A DNA stretch of 25,966 bases. It comes from Paramacrobiotus richtersi (Eukaryota > Tardigrada > Eutardigrada > Parachela > Macrobiotidae). The stretch is taken from positions 1-25,966 of the forward strand of contig JAQGAU010000591.1 of NCBI GenBank assembly GCA_034698045.1, written 5' to 3'. A program made the translations under genes and the position numbers. The stretch's first letter is position 1. Every line of letters starts with the position of its first letter. Of this stretch, positions 19,263 to 25,966 are shown one piece after another. The notes under the pieces are model-generated. The model ran no database searches. It was not told the DNA's origin and saw only the letters and a program-made list of their open reading frames with translations.

Positions 19263-20533
19263 GGCAATGTCGGGTACTACGAAAACCTGGGTTTGGGATC
19301 TGGGACTGGACATGGTAGACTGGGATCTGGTATGGTACTGGACCTGGGAAGTACTTTCGGTCTGGTAACTGGCAGTTGGTATCTGGGACTATCGGCTCTA
19401 ATGAGAACTAGTATCTGGTCGAAATGACAGTAACAAGTGTAAGCCATTTGCGAGTCACCATTCAGTTATTGTCGCCGTTATTGTATGTTGTTATTGCTTG
19501 TGAACGTTACATTCGTTTTTATTTCATGTCTTTGAAATAATTTGTCTCAATCATGATGATGCAGTGCTTTTCGGAGTCTGTAGCAACATTTAAATCACTC
19601 CTATTTAACATTCGTCATTTTCTTCATGAAAACATTATGCACAATAACTACGAAGTTTAATATTATTCGGATTGCTCAATATTGATCTACTGACCATTTC
19701 CGCTATTGTACTGGTGATGCAGGAGCATTCCTTATAAATGACTTCTGACACAGAAGCGAAGAAAATACCGACGTTGAGGTATCTCATATCGTTTGAGGTA
19801 TATCCTTATAAGTCGGTCGGTCAATAACGAACATGTACCATTCCAAAAATCAACATTAATTTTGTCGTTATTATTCATAAAACAAATTCCGAATATTAAA
19901 ACAGCAGTGCTTCAAAACTTTGTTACGTACTCAGAAAAACATTGCAACAAGAGGATTGAAACAAAAATTTCAACATAATGGCTGCGTGCACGTGAAAACA
20001 CAGGCATCAATTTTATGTACTGCTCGCAGCCTCGCACGGTTTTAGACCGCGTGCAGGGGGTTAATATTCAAGAAATAGCTATGCGCTCCGACTGGTATGC
20101 GCTTCGACAGTCGGGGCGCAAAGTAAAATGGCTGTGCGCCCAGATTTTCAAAATAACAAGTCTTATTTAAGGAAATCATGTCGAGCCAATATTTTTATAT
20201 GTCGGATATTTTGCCATAGAAATGGCCGTTCACGCTGATAATGCCCCTGGTTTTCCATGCACCCAGAATCGACCATATTTCGAGCGCCTGACACAGACAC
20301 GAATATATAGAAAGCGATGACCTGCAATGACTGGATGGTGACTCGCAAATGGCTTACACTTGTTACTGTCATTTCGACCAGATACTAGTTCCCATTAGTG
20401 CCGATAGTCCCAGATACCAATTGCCAGTTACCAGACCGGAAGTACTTCCCAGTTCCAGTACCATACCAGATCCCAGTCTACCATGTCCAGTCCCAGATCC
20501 CAAACCCAGGTTTTCGTAGTACCCGGCAATGCC
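19263..20533. mobile_element. 1.27-kb element with 209-bp inverted arms
   Basis: Arms 19263-19471 and 20325-20533 are reverse complements of equal length with few mismatches over 209 bp. The left arm is G-rich with many ctggga, ctggta and ctggac steps; the right arm is its complement. The 853-bp middle (19472-20324) holds no credible gene, so the unit cannot encode its own mobilisation. No clear target-site duplication was found next to the arms. A non-autonomous fold-back or MITE-like element is most likely. An inverted segmental duplication is the alternative. Confidence 0.75.
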
Positions 20534-21322
20534 CCAGCAGGCGCAACTGAAGGGTGCCGTTGGTTACCGACTTCCGTTGAAACAAGCCGCGACGAACACC
20601 GCTTTATTGACTCATGAAGATGACAATTGACAAAGCACAATATGACAGAATTTGAGGTTAACGCATCAGAATTAACATAAGGAAGATGAACATGTAAGAC
20701 AGCATGTGTCCAGTTTCGCGGAGGGAGAGAGGGGTTTCTGTCTCCTTCTCAATACAAAACATCAAAACCAGCGAATGACCCATGGTCCCTTTTCAGACAG
20801 TGCGGCATGCGGAAAACTGTCACACCCTTTATTTTATTGACCTCTCATTCAAAACTGGCTGGCTTGTGTGACGTGTGTACGACCAACACCGATGGTTAGG
20901 ATCGACGTCAACGTAACCTATCAATCCTGCGCAACAAGCACAATTTATCTATGAAAATGCAACTTGTATGAGCCTTTGTTTCCCTTCGTTTCAGTGTTTC
21001 CTCACCAGCACAAGGCAATTAATTGTTATCACTCTAATTCCATTACAATGACAACGAGTAAACCTGGCCGCGACCTGATGCGCTGCCGGATTTTAAGCTA
21101 TCTAGTCCGAGAACCACTACATCAAGCATCGTTTCGGTATTTTCTGTACCATTCAAGAAGGTGATAATTTCTTGGCTTTGATTTGTATGCCCGAATCCTC
21201 TCTCGATCCGTTAAATAGAACAGTAATTTGTTTGAGGAAAAGGTCCCATAGCATTTGTGTTTACCTAGCTATGGCGCCAGATCTGTGAATCTGTAGCTGC
21301 ATTTCCTAGTACCGCATGCAAG
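20534..21322. other. No supported gene
   Basis: The ORF at 20964-21164 shows no features. No repeat found up to the start of the segmental duplication at about 21323. Confidence 0.4.
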
Positions 21323-22431
21323 GCGGTACCACCAACCCGTATGTCAAACCATGCAGCGCTCGCATACAACCGCTTTGAATGTACCTGGACTTTGTCCCTA
21401 ATTTCAGGTGTGCCAGAGTTCAAGTCAACGTTCTACTTTTTGTCCACACGACTGTGCGGAATGTTTGTGGAAGCACAGCACCCTTTAATATGCTGACTGT
21501 CGTTTGGGTTTCGATCCTGTCATGCAATTGTCCGACATTCTGTTGATCGACACTCGAATGAGTGACCACATCAAGGTCTATGCAAGAGTTAAATTAACTA
21601 TAAACACTTCAATAACAGAAACATCAGATTCCGATCAGCGAGTGCCCATTTTCGAATTTTCCATTTCCCATGCATTCATATTTCAGTGCTTTTAAACAGC
21701 CCCATTGTAGACCATTTCTGTTTTCGGTTTTTGCCATACATTCCCATTCATAATTTTGTTGGTCCCATTCATTCCAATTTCCGTTAAAAAAATGGGAAAA
21801 TTGAGAAAAACGGGCTCATTTTTCATAAAAAAATGGAAATGGGCAGTCGATCTTTGATGCGTATCACTAATTTTTTTATCACATTCGCTTCCTTGATCAC
21901 CTGATTTTTACTTACAGTGCTGCTGTTCGCAGATAATGCGGCGAGTTACAGTTACTACTGCAAAGGTCACACGACCATGTATACCACAGCTAATGCAGCT
22001 ATAGCACTCTCGAAGCAATTAATCCTAACGCGCTGATTGTCGGCACACCCAGCCAGCAGCAGTACTCCGGGAGAAACAACGGATGGAACGGCAACCGCCA
22101 TCGAGATAGCCGCTGGTCCGTGCGTGCGATATTTAATGACCGCGCCCAGCGAAGATTTACCGTCCCATACCGGGGAACGGAACGGTCCCGGTTAAGACTT
22201 TTTGCTGAACAAAGACCCCTTAAGGTCCTTTGCCAGGTACCAATATGTACAAGCAATCTATAGCTCGAACTTAGCAACTGGCAGGCTTGGGTTTATTGAC
22301 TGGCGCATCAGTCGATGCATCACATTACAATGAATGCATGGCATCTAGCAGCCCATGATGTGGATCCAGGCAAGCCGGAAATGTGCGTGCACGATGTATC
22401 GTGACCAGCGCATAGTACCATAAGGACCAAG
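21323..22431 (+). repeat. Segmental duplication, copy A (diverged)
   Basis: This shares ordered blocks with 24272-25897: the ctagtacc/accaacccgta and aaaccatgcag start, tgtgcggaatgt, ccctttaa, ataaacacttcaa, the peptide exon, then aacttagcaactg, ctgactggcgcat, gcatctagcagcc, ggcaagccg and gtacca near the end. It is about 0.5 kb shorter; the part holding exon 1 of the peptide gene has no counterpart here. Confidence 0.8.
21918..22125 (+). pseudogene. Broken copy of the secreted-peptide exon 2
   Basis: After a TTACTTACAG acceptor the frame reads LLFADNAASYSYYCKGHTTM, parallel to LLLAGHVASYSYYCNGQTAM of the intact gene. A 1-base deletion near 21985 shifts the frame and leads to a TGA. Beyond it, in the shifted frame, LIVGTPSQQQYSGRNNGWNG and NRHRDSRW match the intact C-terminus. 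The stop codon of the intact gene is also not conserved. No exon 1 was found upstream within copy A. This is a decayed paralogue. Confidence 0.85.
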
Positions 22432-24271
22432 ACATTACCGTAGCAAACGCTGAAACCGAAACGCCATCGAACATGACATTAGACAGTCAGAATTTGCTCA
22501 CACAGCACAGTGCCGCAGGTACAGTGCCTGTAGTATTTAGAAAGACGTTATCTATATGTACATACCAATGGTCCAAAACCGTTAAAAATAAGCACAACAA
22601 TATGTTTGTCGCTGCGGTACGTGTCTGCAGCTATTGTTACATATGGAAATGACGCTGCCATGATCGTTTGATGTTGCAATGATTTTGCCCGGGAGATTGA
22701 TACTGTCGCGGGCAGTTCGGCAGTAAGTTTTAGAAAACAATGCCCTTTATACATATTTAGTTCGTTATACCGTACCTTGTGTTACCGCACAAAAGCAATG
22801 AAGATGCAGTGGAAGGAAGCGGTTCGTGATCCAATGATCGCTGACACGAAGCGCCAGTCCTTGTCGCAGTTTTCAGTCGTTTGACTCGTGTCAACCAATG
22901 ACCCATGTGGAATTAAGTGTGACCGGTGTAACACACTGACCGAATTAGCCACTGTCATATACGCTTAGTGACGTCCACGGGTCGTCACTAATTTACTCTT
23001 ATTCTTGCCGCGATTGCGGTGTTGACCCTGTGTAAGGGTAATGTCGCGTAATGCTTATGATGGCAATGGTTGTGTGCGAGGAACAGTAGCCGGATGTCCT
23101 TTCCGGTTTGCTATACACAGCTGTAATGTGCACACGGAAAGCGCTGTTTTCATGGAACTACTTCTCATCCAGCGGTTCTGCCGTTATAAGCCGTATTTAA
23201 TACTTACAAAATGCGATTATCGGAAAGGATGATTTTTGTGACACGACCGTGCCCTCTGCTAAAGAAGTGTTACGATAATTTCATTTCGTCCATTTTATCC
23301 AGAGTGCTGACTGGGAACGTGGAGCGCAAACACGACACCTTGCCTATTTTTGTGCTCAGCGAGAGCTTATTTCCGGCAAAACTTCCGAAATCCAATTCTG
23401 CGTCAGCACTTTATTGCTGTTCCGACGTAGTGTGTTACTGCAATCCAGTAGACTAATTGGTTTATGCGTGTTGTTTTTTGTTTCGAAGATTGTTGTGTTT
23501 TTCAGTTTTCAGCTGAGTTGTGGTGACTTTTTTTGGCGAAACTGGAATCTGTCCAAACATGATTGCTTTACACCATGATTGCGAAATTGCAGATATGACT
23601 GAGTAAAGACATGTGCAAGGAATCCCATTGTCCATTTCTTATCACAGCGTTGCTATCGTCGATTTTTGACTGTGACCTTTGTCAGTTTTTCTTGGAGGCC
23701 ATCGGTTTTTGCATAACTTAGCAAAACAAATTTCTTAGTGGCAGTTTTTTTTAACGACACTCATACCAAAAATGTTCGGTTTGGGGTTTGGAAGTATCTA
23801 GTTTCCAGCCAGTACTGGAAGTTAAATATGGCAGCCATATTGTAACCACAAGTCCCTCCAAATCGGTCGTCAAGGGCAACCTAACGAACATGCATACGGA
23901 TCATTATCTGCTATACTGCAACCTTTGTTGTTATACTTTTTATGGTTTCGACGTTTCCTTACTTCAAGACACTTTTTATAACGTTAGCTTCATTAAGTTG
24001 ACAGCGAGCGAACAAGTGAGCCGCGGCAGACATATCAAGCTATCTAATATTGTAACCTTCAAATCCGGCCCCGTTTCAGTACTTTCCGTCACCATTACAC
24101 ATTTTCTTCCTGGCTGGGGTTTTATGCTCTGTTACAGAATACCGAATCCTTTGGACTGTCTGTCGTGATTGGTCAAGATACAGCAGAATAATCCGCTAGA
24201 AAGGTCGAGGAACCTTTATGTTTCTGTAACCGGCAGTTGTGTTCCTTATAGTTGGTACAACATGTACATAT
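22432..24271. other. No supported gene between the two duplication copies
   Basis: Several ORFs of 60-126 codons (largest 23788-24168) show no recognisable motifs, splice logic or start context. No repeat was identified. Confidence 0.4.
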
Positions 24272-24799
24272 CTAGTACCACTAACCCGTATAACAATTGC
24301 CAAACCATGCAGCAAAGGTATCCATGAATCACGGTGAATGTGCATGCTTTATTGTCCCAAATTTCTAGTATTCAACCGATAGTTCAAGTAAACATTTCAT
24401 TGTTGCCCACACAGAATAATGGTGCGGAATGTGCACCGCCCTTTAACTGGAATGCTGACTGACATTAATGTACAGTTTTCTTTCCATCAACACAGAACTG
24501 AGCGAAAAGAACTTTCAAGTCCATTCACGTGTTTCCGTGAAAATAACCATAAACACTTCAACAACATAAACATCAGATCAGGTATCATAACATATCGGCA
24601 CGTACGCAATGACCATCAAATTTTTCTCACAATATATATAGATAAAAGCCTCCTTCGATACACAATTTAAACAGAAGGATGCTGAAATGTACGAAGTAAT
24701 TTCACGTCGCAGTTCGCGCAAAATTTCGAAAATTTTTGCGTTAGGTTAGATTGTACTTTATACATCTGTTCTGTGGAACTTATACAAAAGTTTATCAAG

Positions 24800-25359
24800 A
24801 TGGTACAAATATCTATTTGCCAACAACTTCGTGTTCTTGCACCGATATTAACCCGTAAGTTAACGTACAAGTTTGAGACGTACCACGAAGAAGCGATCGT
24901 TATACATATATATCATTTGCAAGCTAGAAGAATTATTTCATTTGATGGTGTCAATGACTCAGTATATGGTAGACTATGGAGTTGGATATTAATTAGCGAG
25001 TTGTTTTCTACGCTCATAAGTGTACTGTGTATACATGTGCTTCCAAAATCTTCAAACATCACTCTAATGGAACGCTGTCAGCCCACTTCTATTCGTCTGT
25101 GATAGCGCTGCGCTTGAATACTTTTTTTGCAGTGTTGCTGTTGGCGGGTCATGTGGCGAGCTACAGTTACTACTGCAACGGTCAAACTGCCATGTATCCC
25201 ATTAGCGGATGCAGTTACAGCACTCTCGGCGTTATTGATCCCAACGCGTTGATTGTCGGCACGCCCACATTGCAGCAGCACTCCGGGACTAACAACGGAT
25301 GGAACGGCAATCGTCATCATAATCGCCATCGGGACAACCGCTGGTCCAGACGGAACTGA
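24800..25359 (+). CDS. Small secreted basic peptide, 93 aa, two exons
   Basis: Exon 1 is 24800-24854 and exon 2 is 25133-25359. The 278-nt intron runs from GTAAGT to a TTTTTTTGCAG acceptor and interrupts a Leu codon in phase 1. Residues 1-28 form a good signal peptide (basic Arg11, core LAPILTLLLLAG, small residues before a cut after HVAS). The mature part of about 65 aa starts YSYYCNGQ, has only two Cys (33 and 45), which could pair, and a middle block with IDPNALIVGTP. It ends in an Asn/Arg/His-rich tail (NGNRHHNRHRDNRWSRRN). A short cationic secreted peptide could be antimicrobial, matrix-bound or a signal; nothing decides between them. AATAAA at 25512-25517 is a likely poly(A) signal. No family recognised. 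Confidence 0.75.
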
Positions 25360-25966
25360 CCAAATTAACCACTACTGTATACATGTAGCGGCGCGTCGTC
25401 GATTAGCCCCCGGCCTGTTATTGATGTGTTCATCCTGTGTACGGCAAAATGACGCAAAATTTTATTATCGTAATGGTGGCATGGATATGTACTATTCGTG
25501 CAAAGTGGGTGAATAAACACAAGCTGTAATAATATAATAAGCAATAATAAGCTATAATAAGCACAAATTAAACAATGAACGCAGTATGTTAATAGATGAG
25601 ATAGTCACCGATTACCTTCAGTGAAGATCTACGGTTACATGCCAGTAAACATGATGGTTCCCTGCAAAATTTTGTTCCTGAACACAGGCCCCAGTAAGGT
25701 CATTTGCGAAGTATTAACATGTACATGCAATCTTTACATCGAACTTAACAACTGTCAGGCTTTGATTCGCTGACTGGCGCATTAGTTGATGTATCACAGG
25801 GCATGACATCTAGCAGCCGCTGGCCCGCTGACGTGGACACAGGCAAGCCGAAGACGGACGATCGCGTGATCAGCGCGTAGTACCAAAGAGACCAAAGGCG
25901 GTGAACTTTATCCGCGCGCCTAGAAGTACGTGTATTCCCTAGCACTACATGTACATTTAGTAGCAG
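25360..25966. other. 3' region of the peptide gene and right edge
   Basis: This holds the AATAAA at 25512-25517, a TAATAA-rich run at 25528-25562 and the conserved 3' part of duplication copy B (to about 25897). ORFs here are not credible. Confidence 0.45.
25512..25517 (+). promoter_or_regulatory. Likely poly(A) signal AATAAA
   Basis: A canonical hexamer 153 nt after the stop of the secreted-peptide gene, on the same strand. Confidence 0.5.

Larger units (their letters stand above)
24272..25897 (+). repeat. Segmental duplication, copy B
   Basis: This is the partner of 21323-22431, in direct orientation about 2.9 kb downstream. It carries the intact two-exon peptide gene, so it is the functional copy or the closer one to the ancestor. 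Confidence 0.8.

Noticed and set aside
23788..24168. 126-codon forward ORF
   Set aside because: No motifs, no good start context, no splice logic and no counterpart in the duplication.

Overview
This is a eukaryotic, animal-type window. Protein-coding signal comes in short exons that join in frame across GT..AG introns of about 40-540 nt, and genes are sparse among decayed gene copies and fold-back repeats. No rRNA, tRNA, CRISPR or bacterial operon structure is visible. The F-box gene resembles, from memory, a large F-box family annotated in tardigrade genomes (Hypsibius/Ramazzottius type), so a tardigrade is my best guess. That is inference and was not searched.

Three gene models close completely with start, canonical splice sites, phase and stop. 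(1) A four-exon minus-strand gene at 3921-4963 encodes a basic, Pro/Thr-rich, then helical 224-aa protein. It contains a 150-bp tandem duplication, and one copy appears to be spliced out as an intron. (2) A three-exon minus-strand gene at 16205-18597 encodes a 551-aa F-box protein. (3) A two-exon plus-strand gene at 24800-25359 encodes a 93-aa secreted peptide with a poly(A) signal downstream. Weaker models lie at the left edge (1-474), at 2297-3147 (minus), 9304-9556 (plus), 9750-10072 (minus) and 15014-15226 (minus).

Decay is widespread. There are a frameshifted F-box copy (13277-13760), a frameshifted copy of the secreted-peptide exon inside a diverged segmental duplication (21323-22431 versus 24272-25897), two remnants resembling the C-terminus of retroelement reverse transcriptase (989-1231 minus, 5391-5573 plus), a possible receptor fragment (1623-1829), and an exon with an in-frame TGA and a deaminase-like C-terminus (11270-11540).

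The non-coding part is rich in inverted repeats. These include a 634-bp element whose ends are 29-30-bp tandem units and which is flanked by a 9-bp direct repeat (14203-14836), a 1.27-kb element with 209-bp inverted arms (19263-20533), two nearly perfect short hairpins (3187-3297 and 7309-7396), and an asymmetric inverted repeat with one left and two right copies (12377-12519). The genes do not form a pathway. The window reads as a region of local gene duplication, decay and small non-autonomous repeats.
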